Both the position numbers and the translations under genes were made by a program. The notes under the pieces were generated by a model. That model saw nothing but the letters and a program-made list of their open reading frames with translations. It was not told the origin of the DNA and searched no databases. From contig CM050446.2 in the NCBI GenBank assembly GCA_027563935.2, positions 128,790,499-128,854,498 on the forward strand: a stretch of DNA of 64,000 nt, in the 5' to 3' direction. Origin of the DNA: Costus lasius (lineage: Eukaryota > Streptophyta > Magnoliopsida > Zingiberales > Costaceae). Shown in pieces: positions 11,980-26,768 of the stretch (its first letter is position 1; each line of letters begins with the position of its first letter).

Positions 11980-13041
11980 ATGAACGGAAATGAGACAGAA
12001 GAATGAAGAGATTTTTCGATGCAAGTTCGAATTTGTGACAGGTACAAATTACAAATGGAAATGAATTGATAAAGCATTCTCGGAAAAATTTCGTGACTTA
12101 CCTTATGGAGTCTTAGATAAAATATCAAAATTCATCCAATTTCTACCTATTATTATGATATTACGATCAAATTGATTGGGTACCAAAAAAATAAATGGAT
12201 ATGGATTTAGAATAAAATCGAATCTCTATGAATTGAATGAGATAAAGAAAGACAGAAGCAATATGGAGTTTCCCTTTTTAGCATACTGAATTTCATTTCA
12301 TGTTCAAAAAAATTTTCGGATTCTTTTCTTTTTTTCTAATAAAATATATAGAATATGATTGAATTGCGTAATAAGAGTAGTATTTTATTTATTAAGTGCA
12401 TGCCGATATAGCTATCTACCTATTCGCATATCACATTGGCAACAGAGGTCAAGTCGCACTATATCATAATTTCTATTTTTTCTATTGCATATAGAAAAAG
12501 AAAAAATAAAGAAAAAATAAAACATGACGATTCCCTATAGGGATATGTACATAAGAAAGACTCGCCCCGGTATCTGTGTAATAATTTCTGTTTTTTATTT
12601 TAGGGGTTTACATATACACATATATATTGTTATAATTGAAATTTGAAATTGAAAAAAATTGATTATTGAAAATAATTGATACTTATTTACTGATTAGTCA
12701 TAAATCAATTTGATTTTGTTATGCCATTAAGGAAACCCAACAATTTGAGATACAAATTGAAGAACCTTTCACTAATTCAAACACTAATTCAAAACAAATA
12801 AAATGGTTAATGGTTCCAATTTGCCATGAATTTTTCAGTCACAGACTGAATATTTTTGATCTTACCAATAGAAGGAGAAGGGCGGTTTTTAAGGAGTGTG
12901 CGTTTTGAGATATAACCAATCAAAAAGAATAATCTAAATTGGATCCAATAATCTAAACTGGATCCAATTAAAAAAAAGAATTAGTAATAGAATATGGATG
13001 GATACCATTTGATTTTATCCATTTTGGATCGGATTTGGTTT

Positions 13042-13112
13042 GGCGACATGGTCAAGTGGTAAGGCGGGGGACTGCAAATCCTTTATCCCCAGTTCAAATC
13101 TGGGTGTTGCCT
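13042..13112 (+). tRNA. trnC-GCA: Plastid-derived trnC-GCA
   Basis: 71 nt folding as the plastid cysteine tRNA: GGCGACA acceptor, anticodon loop ACTGCAAAT with GCA, and a TTCAAATC T-loop. It differs from the usual plastid gene at a few positions, including one in the 3' acceptor strand (GTTGCC for GTCGCC), which makes a G-T pair. In a NUPT it is most likely not transcribed. Confidence 0.93.
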
Positions 13113-13405
13113 GATCAACAAAAAATTGGGGATTTTGTATTCTGCTGATTTAACTCGACGGGACAAATTTTGTCCCCGGAGAAGCAGAGGAAAAAGAATA
13201 ATCCTATCAATAAGAATCTGTAGTTCTAAAAAAAGGTAAATTTTTTTTCTCAAAATCCAGGTTTTGGGTGTGGCCCAAACCGGTACAAATAGGGATGAAG
13301 TAAGCCTTACTTATTAATATGATTATGATTGGTTCCGACATTTGTTTTATCAAACCAAGAAAAGAAATAATGAGAGTCAATTCTGGGATTCATAACTACG
13401 AAAGT

Positions 13406-13859
13406 AAGAGGTCGGAAATCTTGGTTTGGTATCCAAAGGTTCCTAAAGGACACTCCATTTTTGCTCCTAGGATTGAAGAAGAGATTGTAGAAAAGACTAT
13501 CAAGAATTCCTAATTATCTTACACTACCATACCACTACTAAAGTTGTGTCTACTGACTCTGTCTGGAATTAGATTGGATAGGCTGATGGGAAATCCATTT
13601 AGAAGTTGTGGAAAGGACTGAAGATATTGTAGAAAAGAAGAGATCGGAAATCTTGGTTTGGTATCCAAAGGTTCCTAAAGGACACTCCATTTTTGCTCCT
13701 AGGATTGAAGAAGAGATTGTAGAAAAGACTATCAAGAATTCCTAATTATCTTACACTACCATACCTCTACTAAAGTTGTGTCTACTGACTCTGTCTGGAA
13801 TTAGATTGGATAGGCTGATGGGAAATCCATTTAGAAGTTGTGGAAAGGACTGAAGATAC
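13406..13859. repeat. 232-bp tandem duplication in trnC-petN spacer
   Basis: Copies at 13406-13637 and 13638-13859 share more than 200 bp with few differences. It may be a plastome spacer feature of the source lineage or may have arisen in the nucleus. The short open frames it contains (13319-13513 on plus, 13550-13735 on minus) are spacer DNA read by chance. Confidence 0.88.
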
Positions 13860-14457
13860 TTTGTATCCGGACTCACGAGAGTCTCTGAGTACTCAAACAT
13901 TCAATCAGGATAGTTGGCCAGCTCTTATTCTTATTTCTTATAGAGTTTCTTATAGAGTTATAGAGTAGAGTAAAAGTCAAGGTTGAAAAAACAAGAAAAT
14001 TTCTTTGCCCGTGTAAGGTGACGGGATTACGAAAAAAAAGAAAGAATGTATGTAATACGGGTGATGGTGTTTCTCCATTTTTTCACAGAAAGAAAAGCGT
14101 TAAGGCTTAGATCAAATAGGAAATAGAGGTATCTTATAGATAGTTATCTATCTTGATGGTATATTTTGATGTCTTTTGCTTATGAAAAGGGGTAAAAAAC
14201 AATAGGTCTTAGTATTCCTACATGTTCCATTAGGATCGGAGTATTCCTTTGCTATTTCATTTTCCAAGAAAAGGTGTGTGTATTGTATTTGTACTTAATG
14301 CTTCCCAATTCGACCAGAAATCTTATAACGAGTGGATTCATTGGATTGGTTCATTAATAGCCTTAAGATTCTATTTTGACTTTGCGCCATCAATTCCACT
14401 ATCATTAGTGATCAATAATGAAATAATTCCTTCATAGAGATAGGAGACATAATTCAT

Positions 14458-14546
14458 ATGGATATAGTAAGTCTCGCTTGGGCTGCTTTAATGGTAGTCT
14501 TTACATTTTCCTCTCACTTGCAATATGGGGAAGGAGTGGACTCTAG
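14458..14546 (+). pseudogene. petN: Plastid petN, frameshifted
   Basis: PetN is a single-helix subunit of the thylakoid cytochrome b6f complex, 29 residues long. The start MDIVSLAWAALMVVFTF matches exactly. One base is then missing after TTTTCC compared with the plastid gene (89 instead of 90 nt), which loses the last third of the protein in frame, although the nucleotide match continues to the original TAG at 14544-14546. Confidence 0.92.
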
Positions 14547-15273
14547 GGGTACTACTAATTGAGTAATTGGATTGTATCAATTGTTTAATTGATCATTTTG
14601 TGAAGCTTTAAAAAGAGAATGTCTCCGTTTCAAAATTATATTGAAATGAAATACAGTAATGAATTAGAAAATATAATAATGAATAATAACCGTTCGATCA
14701 AACAATGAATGATTGCTATAGCTGTATTTCGAAACTCAAATCTACGCATGATAGGAAATTTTTTTTTCCAACTGAATTCTTCCTCAATATTCTATTTTGA
14801 TAAATCAGCTCTATGGATATTACAATGAAAAAACCCAGAAATTTAATTGGTTTTTTCTTTTTTTTCTTTATTTGTTTCCCTCTTTCTTTACTTTTACTGT
14901 TCTAAGAGAATAGAAAGTCGTTCCGCTATTCTATTCTAATAATATTAGATTTAGATTACGGCAATACATACTTTCTATTGGAAGTGACTAGTTGTTGTCC
15001 AAAGAAAAGAAGTTCTACACATAATAAGATTAGATCTTTCTTCCGTTCCGTGATACGTGAATCGCGCATTTCGCCTTTCTTTTAGGCCCTAGAAAATTTT
15101 GATGTTTTTTTTACTCATTTGATGTCATGTTTAAGCATAAAAAATTGGGAGGGGCTACTCTATTAATCTACTCTTTGGGGGGAACTTAGATTGAATCTTA
15201 ATGTGTCTCACAATCTGAATTTATTAGAAGTGGAAGGAGTGGAATTTTGGGATCGGGGAAATACAAAATAAGT
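14547..15273. other. Plastid spacer DNA with the inversion join
   Basis: No gene. It must contain the switch from petN-psbM spacer to psbZ-trnG spacer, because the genes on either side are not neighbours in the standard plastid map. I cannot place the join without a reference plastome. Confidence 0.7.
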
Positions 15274-15519
<246 letters not shown>

Positions 15520-15802
15520 TCAAAATTGTAATAAAATACATCATGTAGGGATTTGACCATGAATCAATTGATTCTTTAAAACTTATTATCGCTTTATTTT
15601 ATTCGGACATGGAGTCGAGGGGAGTTTAGTATTTACTTCACAAGCAGAAATACTGGATCATGCATATATCTATGTATACAATATAATATACAAATAGATA
15701 CATCGAAATATGGATTTGTATCTGGGATGTTTCTACATATAGTTAGTGTATCATCTTGTATAGTCATATTCCATTTGTAGGAATAAAATGGAAATTACCT
15801 CC

Positions 15803-15893
15803 AGGAAGATGGCGAGTGGTTGATAGCTCCGCTCTTGAAAACCGGTATAGTCTGAACAAAGAACTATCGAGGGTTCGAATCCCTCTCTCTCCT
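15803..15893 (+). tRNA. trnS-UGA: Plastid-derived trnS-UGA, degenerate
   Basis: Matches the long-variable-arm serine tRNA between psbZ and psbC. The TGA anticodon (CTTGAAAA), the variable arm and the GGTTCGAATCC T-arm are present. The 5' acceptor is altered (GGAAGAT for GGAGAGAT), the D-stem has lost a C, and the variable arm has indels. It is probably non-functional. Confidence 0.88.
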
Positions 15894-16045
15894 TTTGCTT
15901 GTTGAATAAATTTGTTTCTTTATTCATTTGGCCTGGCCCGATATTTTTCATAAAAGGGACTGGCTAGGTAGGTACCTAGCCGAGCCAGAACAGAAAAAAA
16001 CAGAATAGATAGAAAAAATAAGAAAATCTCAACGAAGAGGGGTCA

Positions 16046-16840
<795 letters not shown>

Positions 16841-16843
16841 TCA

Positions 16844-18536
<1,693 letters not shown>

Positions 18537-18769
18537 AGCGATCCTCCTATTTAACTACAACCATTTCCGAACACCTCATATAATTTCCAAGGCATATGAT
18601 AGTTCGATTATCTGTGGACGATTTCTCGTTCTATGCCCCTTACAATGGGTTTCGAAGATACAAATTCTTCTTTTTGGCCACAAACCGATCTAGGTAAATA
18701 AATCCATGAGCTCGATTCCATTAGTCCTTATACCTTATATTATACTTCTCTTATAACTTATTTTAATTA

Positions 18770-18960
18770 AATTTAATACTATTAATTTAAATTTCATTTA
18801 ATACTATATAATATATCTATATAAAATATATATCTATATAAATAAAATATATATCTATATAAATAAAATATATATCTATATAAAATATAAATACTATATA
18901 AATAAATAAAAAAAACTATATAAACTAACTATATAAAAATAAAAAAAATAAGTATTTGAA
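18770..18960. repeat. AT-rich simple repeat
   Basis: Repeated ATATATCTATATAAATAAA units upstream of psbD, followed by A-rich runs. The stretch 18537-19792 is the plastid psbD-trnT spacer with no gene. Confidence 0.8.
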
Positions 18961-19792
18961 CCCTGAATTGTCCTATGACCCGTATTCCAGAGTATATCTT
19001 TTAACAGGTCAAACAAAAAAAGAGTTTTTTTCCTGCCCCTAAACTAGATTAAATATTTAAGGTAGACTAGAAATGAAAGTCCCTTTCTCACATTGGTTCT
19101 CTATTGCATTGGCGGAAGAACAAAACAATATCTGATTCTAAAATCAAGGAAAGATATTGAAAAATATATTTTCGAAATAAACTTTTCTATGTAGCAGAAA
19201 AGAATATCGATTTATTCCCATAGAGCATCCAGTAAGAACAAGATTGATTAAATCTAAAATTTCGACAAATTCTTGACTTACGTGGTCTAAGAAAATACAT
19301 AAATATGCTTGTACAATTTCATCTATATCGAATTTATATATCAGAATAGCCGATATAGACGTCATTCAATGGGCTAGGTCCATTTACTTTTTCTTGATTT
19401 ATAATTTCATTTTTGGATTTGATAAGAACAATGGCGAAGTAAGATTACTTTGGTTTGGCGATTCATAATAGCAATTGGACATCTAGAATATTCTAGAATA
19501 GTCCTGTCCAAAAAGAAAAACTTGAATAATTAGACATGAAGAGGACTACTTTGTCAGTACAAGGTAAACTAGTCCTAATAAAATTAGTCATTATTATATT
19601 AATAATGATAATAATGAATAATGTTTCATTAACTTTCTAACTATAACTTGTAATAATCAGGAGTCATTAGTCATTATAATCGTGATGGTGATTACCCTTT
19701 TCTTTTTACAAATAAAAAGAATACCTCTATTCTCCACCCCAAAACAAAGACTAAAACTTGAGTTTCGTGGAAAAATTGAGTTTAGTGGAAAA

Positions 19793-19864
19793 AGCCCTTT
19801 ATCGGATTTGAACTGATGACTTACGCCTTACCATGGCGTTACTCTACCACTGAGTTAAAAGGGC
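19793..19864 (-). tRNA. trnT-GGU: Plastid-derived trnT-GGU
   Basis: 72 nt, reading GCCCTTTTAACTCAGTGG from the minus strand, with anticodon loop CATGGTAA (GGT) and a complete T-arm (GTTCAAATCC). It lies upstream of psbD on the same strand, as in the plastome. Only one or two substitutions are apparent. Confidence 0.93.
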
Positions 19865-20595
19865 CCGTTTTCTTTTATTCGATTCATGAATTATAGCCAT
19901 TTTCCGTTATGAGTCTACTGCATAATATATGTATATAATATCATAGGAGTAAATCAAATTGATTTACCCCTCAAAAAGTGAAGTGGGTCAATTTTTATTT
20001 GATTTTTGAATAATGCAGTGAATTGTTTCAAGACTGACCTCATTTGTTTACTTTTAGTAACCCATTAAAATAAGATTCACTTGATTGATATATGTACCAA
20101 TCCAATCTGACATCGACATAGATTAAATAGATTTTATTGAATCATATAATAAGGGTATTCATACCCTGAACCGAATTCTTATAAAATAAATAAAAAAGAA
20201 AATTTCTATGGTTTTTGAATTTTCTGACTTAATGTAATGTGAGATAGTAATAGGCATATTTTATCTGAACAATGAGCGAAGCAACGAGTTAAGATAAAAT
20301 TAATGAAATGAGTGGAAAATGAAGAAAAGAAATTAAGTGGGGTTTTACCCCACTTTCTGTTCTTTCGGACCAATCACGGCCTGAACTGACGGAATCTTAT
20401 ACCTCCTTTCGCTATATGAACACTATATAAAATTGGATTGGCTAATGAACCAGCCAATCCAATCCAAAATTCTATGAAATCATAACATAAACGTAGAAAA
20501 GAGTGTTCGGATCTAGTCATATCATTAGATTATATTGACAATTCCAAAAAACTACTCATACCATCATCATAGTATGATGACGGTCAAGCGGATAT

Positions 20596-20667
20596 GCCCT
20601 ATCATCTAGTGGTTCAGGACATCTCTCTTTCAAGGAGGCAGCGGGGATTCGACTTCCCCTGGGGGTA
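20596..20667 (+). tRNA. trnE-UUC: Plastid-derived trnE-UUC, one base short
   Basis: 72 nt against the usual 73: GCCCTATCATCTAGTGG has lost one C of the acceptor stem. The anticodon loop CTTTCAAG (TTC) and T-arm are intact. In plastids this tRNA also supplies glutamate for tetrapyrrole synthesis. The copy is probably inert. Confidence 0.92.
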
Positions 20668-20721
20668 CTACGAAAGGAAGTTGATCATGGATTATCAATA
20701 AGCCTAGAATGAATTCTTCCT

Positions 20722-20805
20722 GGGTCGATGCCCGAGAGGTTAATGGGGACGGACTGTAAATTCGTTGGCGATATGTCTACGCTGGTTCAAATCCAGCTCG
20801 GCCCA
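20722..20805 (+). tRNA. trnY-GUA: Plastid-derived trnY-GUA
   Basis: 84 nt with the long variable arm of tRNA-Tyr, anticodon loop CTGTAAAT (GTA) and T-loop TTCAAATCC. It ends CTCGGCCCA. It follows trnE by about 55 bp, as in the plastome. Confidence 0.94.
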
Positions 20806-21198
20806 AAAATTCGCCGCTCCATGAAATGAATATGATATAACCAATTTGTCCTCTAGAAACAAAAAAAATGGACTCTTTCTCTTTTACGGATCAGGCATTT
20901 TTTTTCTCTATCCATGTTTTTCTGATTCGTTCTGATCTTTCTACCGATCTAGATTCATAATACTTAATCAAAGATTATGAAAGGAAAAATAGTTTTTCTC
21001 ACTGAAAAGTTGATTATCCATTTTTAGCAATAAAAAACATAGGTCACTGATAATCCATGTTACTTTCACTATAGTCCATATCTACGTGTATATGATACCA
21101 GTTAGTATATCATTCGTGTTTTTGTTACAAGACGATGAAGAAAATGGTTTTCTAAAACCATTACGAATATGTATACCATACACCTCGCTTACCTTGCC

Positions 21199-21272
21199 GG
21201 GATTGTAGTTCAATCGGTCAAAGCACCGCCCTGTCAAGGCGGAAGCTGCGGGTTTGAGCCTTGTCAGTCCCG
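21199..21272 (+). tRNA. trnD-GUC: Plastid-derived trnD-GUC
   Basis: 74 nt with anticodon loop CTGTCAAG (GTC). The T-arm reads GGGTTTGAGCC with T replacing the usual C, and CCTTG for CCCCG weakens the stem; both are C-to-T changes. It ends GTCAGTCCCG. Confidence 0.93.
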
Positions 21273-22080
21273 AACTAGGATCTGATCCGATGAATGGAGA
21301 AATTAATTTCTCCATTTTCTGTGAAAAAGGAGACAGGGAGCAAGATCTAATCCCCAGCAGGGATCCTTATTTCTTTTGTTTTTCATTTCGCATTTATCAT
21401 CAGACAAATACGGGAATTTTCATCCATTTCTTCCACTAGTTACTATTGCTAAGGGAGAGACATAACATATATAGATGATTCGTACAATCGATAGTATTCC
21501 TATATTTAGTATTTTAAGAGATACTCGTCTGCTTTTCTTTTTCAATTTTCTTGATGAATGAAATAGAATAGAGTGTCTATTTTTACCGAGAATACATACG
21601 CAAATTGTATTCGTTTATTCTATGATACACAACGAACTTAACCTAATTACCTCGATAGAGTACTTGTCAGGTTACTGGAATTCTATTAGATCTTTTTTTT
21701 ATTTATACTTAATCTGTCCTTTTTCCATCTCACTTCTACCCTTTGGATCTGTGTGTGATTCATAGAATACCAATTATACAATACCTCATAACATAATTGT
21801 ATGTATAAGTATAACGAAGAATGAAGGAGTATATAAGGAAGACAATAGGGTTATTTATAGAAAGAAAAGAAAAAGCGGAAAAGGATGAAAATTCAATGGG
21901 ATTCCTAATCCAATAAAGAATCCCATTTCAGATTTAGTATGGATAAAAGATCTTCCTATGTTATACTATTCAATTCTCGTCAATTCTCGACAGTGAATCC
22001 GTTTCCAATTTGAATTTCGTTGCCAATTTGCACATAGTTCTACTCAATTCTGGATGACGTGGATGGATTGGAGAATTGGG
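21273..22080. other. Plastid trnD-psbM spacer and NUPT right edge
   Basis: Spacer-like sequence without psbM. It includes a 44-bp segment (21932-21975) that recurs in reverse complement at 42156-42199 beside the psaA fragment. The plastid match seems to end near 22080, shortly before the bases GGGCGTGACA. Confidence 0.6.
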
Positions 22081-23379
22081 CGTGACAATAAGTGCTATCT
22101 AACTAGCCCAGCAATATAAAACAAGAAAAGAAAAAAAAAAAGCAAAGATATATTCCCTTGCCTGTTGGTGAGAGAATTAGTCTTAGTTTAAAAGACACTT
22201 TTTTTATCTAACATAAAAACACAGGCCCTATATAAACCAGCCCACTTACTAACAAAAACTAAGACAGATTTCCTATTGCATATTGGTAGAGAATTAATCT
22301 TCACTGGACAGCAATGAAGGTGCTTTGCAAATGACGTAATAAGCTAGGTACTTGCTTATGATTTTCATCCTGTAATAGTATGATTCATTCACATCATATG
22401 ATCGACATCAAAGATTGTGCTAAGCTTTTGTTGGCATGTCTGTAATAAATGCAGCAGAGAGAAACTTGCATTGACAACTTGTGCACTCAAAATATCACAC
22501 TTATCATATACCTCATAAATTGCCGAGAAGAGTTCATCAATATCTGCCCATATGCCCTTTCTTATGTTGGGAAACTTCTTGCTTAATTAAAAGTTTCAAG
22601 ATCTTAATTTATATAGATGGACTATTTTTTTTATGTGATAACAAGTGAATATGTCGAGCTTGAAATATTTATTTTGTTAGGTGCAATATAAACTGTGATA
22701 AGCGAGCATCCTAGATAGTGATTAACAAATATAACAGAAATGATGACAAAATTTAAAATTATGTATTATCTAATGAGAGAAGGCAAATGACATCGTCTTG
22801 GGTTACTAAGGATAGAAGGAACCACATCTTGATCTTGAACTTCCCCTCATGTAAGTTCAATTGCAATGCATGAAGGAGGAAGACTCAGCTTCTGAATTCA
22901 GTTTTATACTAAAATTACATAAGCACAAGCTCAATGGAAGCTTGAAAAAGAGGGAAGTTAGGACTAACATTCCTACAGATCTTAGTTGAGCAATTTATAT
23001 TTGGCAAGGTCTTCAAGGGGGAACTAGATAAGATCATTGCTTGTTGAGAAGAGAAGGATATAAGGAGAAGAGACGAGAAGAGCAATGGGAGGAGCATATT
23101 GGCTAAGAGGTGAAGAGGAAGAAGAGTGTATCTTGCTTGAAGGCTCACTGGCTTCTTCATAGCCACAATTTGGGCCAAGGGAAAGATTGCTAAACAGTTT
23201 GAAGTTTTCTTCATTAAGACTGAGAACAACGAAAAATTGGAAGAAAATCTCTCTCAAGTGGTTGTAAAATAATTTTTTTTTTAACACAAAGGATTTTCTT
23301 GTAAGAGGGGATTGAGTTATTTTTTTTATTATTGTTTGTGTTTTACTTTTGGACTAGGCTACTCACCAATTGTGACGCA
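22081..23379. other. AT-rich region without a recognised gene
   Basis: No convincing reading frame. It may be flanking nuclear DNA or a very old element. Short frames on the minus strand near 22915-23287 are low complexity (Ser/Leu rich) and match nothing I recognise. Confidence 0.45.
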
Positions 23380-25471
23380 TCGGGGCTTTAAAATATGCCC
23401 TTAGCTTTCCTTGCGGTATTCTCTACAGTCTCTTTATGGTTTTCTTATATACGACTCGCCCCCTAGACATAGTTCAATCGGATGTTGATTATGCTTGTAA
23501 GTCTAAAAATGCGGCATAGAGTTCCAGCAGTGGAACTTATATTTCTATATGGGAATTCTCTTCCCTCATTATTATGATAGCTTATGCTATTTGTACTGCC
23601 CAGCACTGGGTGCGGACGGAGTACAGGGCAGAAGTCCACATTGTTAGTGGGTGCTCCCTTGTCTAGCAGTATGGGACTAGGGTGAGGACCTTCGCAGTTG
23701 AGCTGTCCGCGTGGCGAGAATATATAAATGTGTCCGAGGTTACAAAGTATACATCGGTAGGTGAGAGTGCATGTGCGTGAGTTGCAAGTAGCGAGTATGC
23801 CTGCAAGTGGACGCGCGAACGTTTGCAACTATGTACCCTAGAGAACACGAGTGTATCGGTACATAGGAGCGGACGTGGCGCGCGAAAGCAAGCAGGATGA
23901 CACAAACGCAATGAAACGTCTATCACCAAGCCGAACCATGCAAAATGTATTTCAAGGCATACTTATTTATCTCGCTGGTGGAGCGCGGAGTACATTATAC
24001 ATGTACGCAGGTGAGAGAGGTAATGACACTGGTGGATGCATCGATTGTCATGTACCAACTGAACCAGTCGGCCAGCTCAATTGGTGTTGGTGTATATGCC
24101 CTAGGACCTAGTTTTGGTCCATTATTGTATTGCTTGACGTTAATATTTTATATCATTCTGGCATCGTCATTATTTATATTTGCTTACATCTGCGATTGTG
24201 TACTTATATGATAATGTCCCTAGAGACAGATTGGATTTGTGCTCAAATAATAGTCCCCAGTCGATGTACCTGAGTGGATATGGGACAACTCTGGTACTTG
24301 TGAGACTGGTATATGGGCTGGTTAGGCACGAGGTGCTAACGTAGACATATGGGTATATCAGTAGTGGATATACTGGATCGACCCGCTGTGAGGCAATGAC
24401 TTGGTGTCACAAGTTATCCTCACAAGTGAAAGGATATGCATTGATCCCTTGACTTGAGGTCATTGACCATTCTATATGATTAGGGATATGCTTTGATATA
24501 ACTTAACATCTCACCGTAGTTGGAGGGTAATAACGGTTGTCATTGAGCATGTCACGACCCATAGGAGAAGGTCAATAGACAGACAGAGGATTTGCCCCTT
24601 CCTAAGGAAAGTTTGATATCCATGGAGCTCCTCTATGGTTCTATGACTGAAAGTGTATGGTCATACCCAGGAGACCTGATTTAGTCATAACCATAAGATT
24701 GGATGAAAACAAGTGGTGACACACTTGTCCAATCGGATATCAGTTCGGCAAAGAGACTGAAATGCATCTGTACCTAATTGCGATGATAGGGATGTCGATG
24801 TCAATATCCATTCCAATGACCTGGGTAGCAGCGATGCACTGCTAGGTGTCACTCACTGGCCGCCTCTTGCTCTATATAAGTGGCCCTAGGCGCCCCCTCT
24901 CAGGTATTCTATTCCTTGGAGGCGTGAACACTGAAAAAGGCGAGAGCAAAGGGTGAAGGGCGAGAGCAAGGGTTCAATTGGCGCAACCCTTCTTCTTCCA
25001 TCAAGCCGCAAGTGATCTTCTTCCTCTCCTCTTGGCGCAAGAGGGACTTCACCTTGGCGGCTTCTCCTTCTCCTCATCTTCTTTTTTGGCGCTTCATCCT
25101 TGGAGGTGGTGCAAGTCTTGAAGAAGGTGACAAGGGCTTGGATCTTCTTCCCGAGGCTAGCACCGAGCGTGGAAGAAGAGGACTCGAGACATCCGTGTGT
25201 GTGAAACTGCAGAGGGCGCACGCTTGGGCCCCTATCACGACAGCAGCTTCATTTTGCTTTAAGGTATATTCTATCTCATCGTGTCGACTCTCTCGCATGC
25301 GATCTTCATTGGGTTTTTGGGACCGGCTCGTTTTGGGAATATTGCTTCCGCTGTGCAATATTTTGTGTAATCTCTATCTTTGAAAATTGTAAAATATCCC
25401 CGGGGTTTCCCAATAATTGGCCCTCGGGGCAATTGTTGGGTGAATCTAGCAATTCGACAGTCATGGATCGG
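23380..25471 (+). repeat. LTR-like non-coding block
   Basis: About 2.1 kb with no coding content but the texture of a plant LTR: a long U3-like stretch, a TATA box near 24873, a GC-rich leader-like part, then a T/G-rich stretch and CTGTGCAATATTTTG near 25350. No partner repeat was found in the window, so it could be a solo LTR or a fragment. Borders are approximate. Confidence 0.45.
24871..24880 (+). promoter_or_regulatory. Putative LTR TATA box
   Basis: TCTATATAAG matches the plant TATA consensus and stands between an AT-balanced upstream part and a GC-richer downstream part, as in an LTR U3/R boundary. Transcription would start about 30 bp downstream. Confidence 0.45.
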
Positions 25472-26768
25472 TGTGACAGTAGGTCACAAGGGGCAGCTAG
25501 GGTCTAGATAGTCGGTTTAGACTACTGGTTCGGTCCAGAAGAGGAGGGGATGGGCTAGCAACCCACCTAGTTGGCTAAAGCAAGCTCAGCCACGTAACTT
25601 CTCTCCCGTGGGTAAAAAGGAGAAATGTTACATCAGCTATGTAAGCGAGGTTTTGCACAAATAGAGAGGGTTCTTTTGGTGGCGATAATCTAGGTCATCC
25701 CTTTTGCTGCTCCAACATTCGTCCATGACTCTTCTAGCTTGCTAGAAGTAGGGACGTCAACCAACATGCTAGCTGCTGTGTTTTACAGTGGCATTGCTTG
25801 GTATCCTTAGTTTCCGTTCGAGGGAACTTAGGGTATTGCCGGAAGGCTATACCGTTCTCCACCCACCCACGGTTCCTCACGAAAGCTGACTGGATTTTAC
25901 CCTTTTTCATCTCTCTACTGGGATTTCTGTGGATCAACATGATTTTTATGGAGTTCTAAAGTTGAGTGTTCTGTAGCTGTTGTAAGCGTCGATTTGATTT
26001 CTATTCCAGACTTCTTATATCTCTTGGCTGATCAATCACATGTGAAGGTATAACTTATTCCTTAGCTGAATGGTTTTTAATGGATTCTCGACAAAGCTTT
26101 CAAGTAGAGAAAAAAGGATTTCCTGTAGTTTTTTGACTTGTTGATTCTGGCGATGATTTACTGTCTCTGGCTGGTCTTTTCTCTCACGCTGAATTGTTGC
26201 GAAGGGAGCTGAGCACCTCCATTTTCTTACTGATTTGTGTTCTTGCCGAGTTCTAATCTGATGCTGAGTTCTCCCCTTTTTGGCTGTCATTGCTAGGTTC
26301 TTTCATGTGGAGTAAAGCTTCCTCTTGGCTGTCGCTTCTTGCTTCTTGTAACCTGTAGTTGTATCTTAAGAGTGTTATATGATAATGTTACTTGAATGCT
26401 AAAGAAACAGGCTACAATGCAATTAATTTGATGCTTGTATGGGAAGAGGGAAAAGTGAGAATCTGAAATATGTGTGGGTGTAATTGAAAAAAAAAGAAAG
26501 AAAAGCAAGGGATAAAAGTAAAAAGAACTTGGGGAGGTTTGGGGTGTGAATGCTGTGAAGTCAAGAGTTCTCTTGGCTGGGTGGTGAAGTTAAGTACTAC
26601 CTATTTTCTTTACACTTTTGTAATTGCTCCAAAGCTCAAGTATTATTGTCACCCGCTTGTTGTAATACAGTCTTGTGGCTTCCATATAAACTAGTAATAT
26701 GAGTAGTTTGGAGATGCTGCACTAGAGAAAAAAAAAAAGAATTTCAGCTGTGTTTTGAGACCGTGACA
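25472..26768 (+). repeat. Candidate 5' LTR of gypsy element B
   Basis: The right end is firm: ACCGTGACA followed by four bases and a primer-binding site. A plausible left end is TGTGACAG at 25472, giving about 1.3 kb, but no 3' LTR is present to confirm it. Confidence 0.5.

Noticed and set aside
13319..13513. Small plastid gene upstream of petN
   Set aside because: It lies within the 232-bp spacer duplication and is partly repeated on the other copy. No plastid gene is known there.
22079..22090. GGGCGTGACA as another gypsy LTR end at the NUPT edge
   Set aside because: Only ten bases agree; the upstream sequence does not resemble any LTR in the window.
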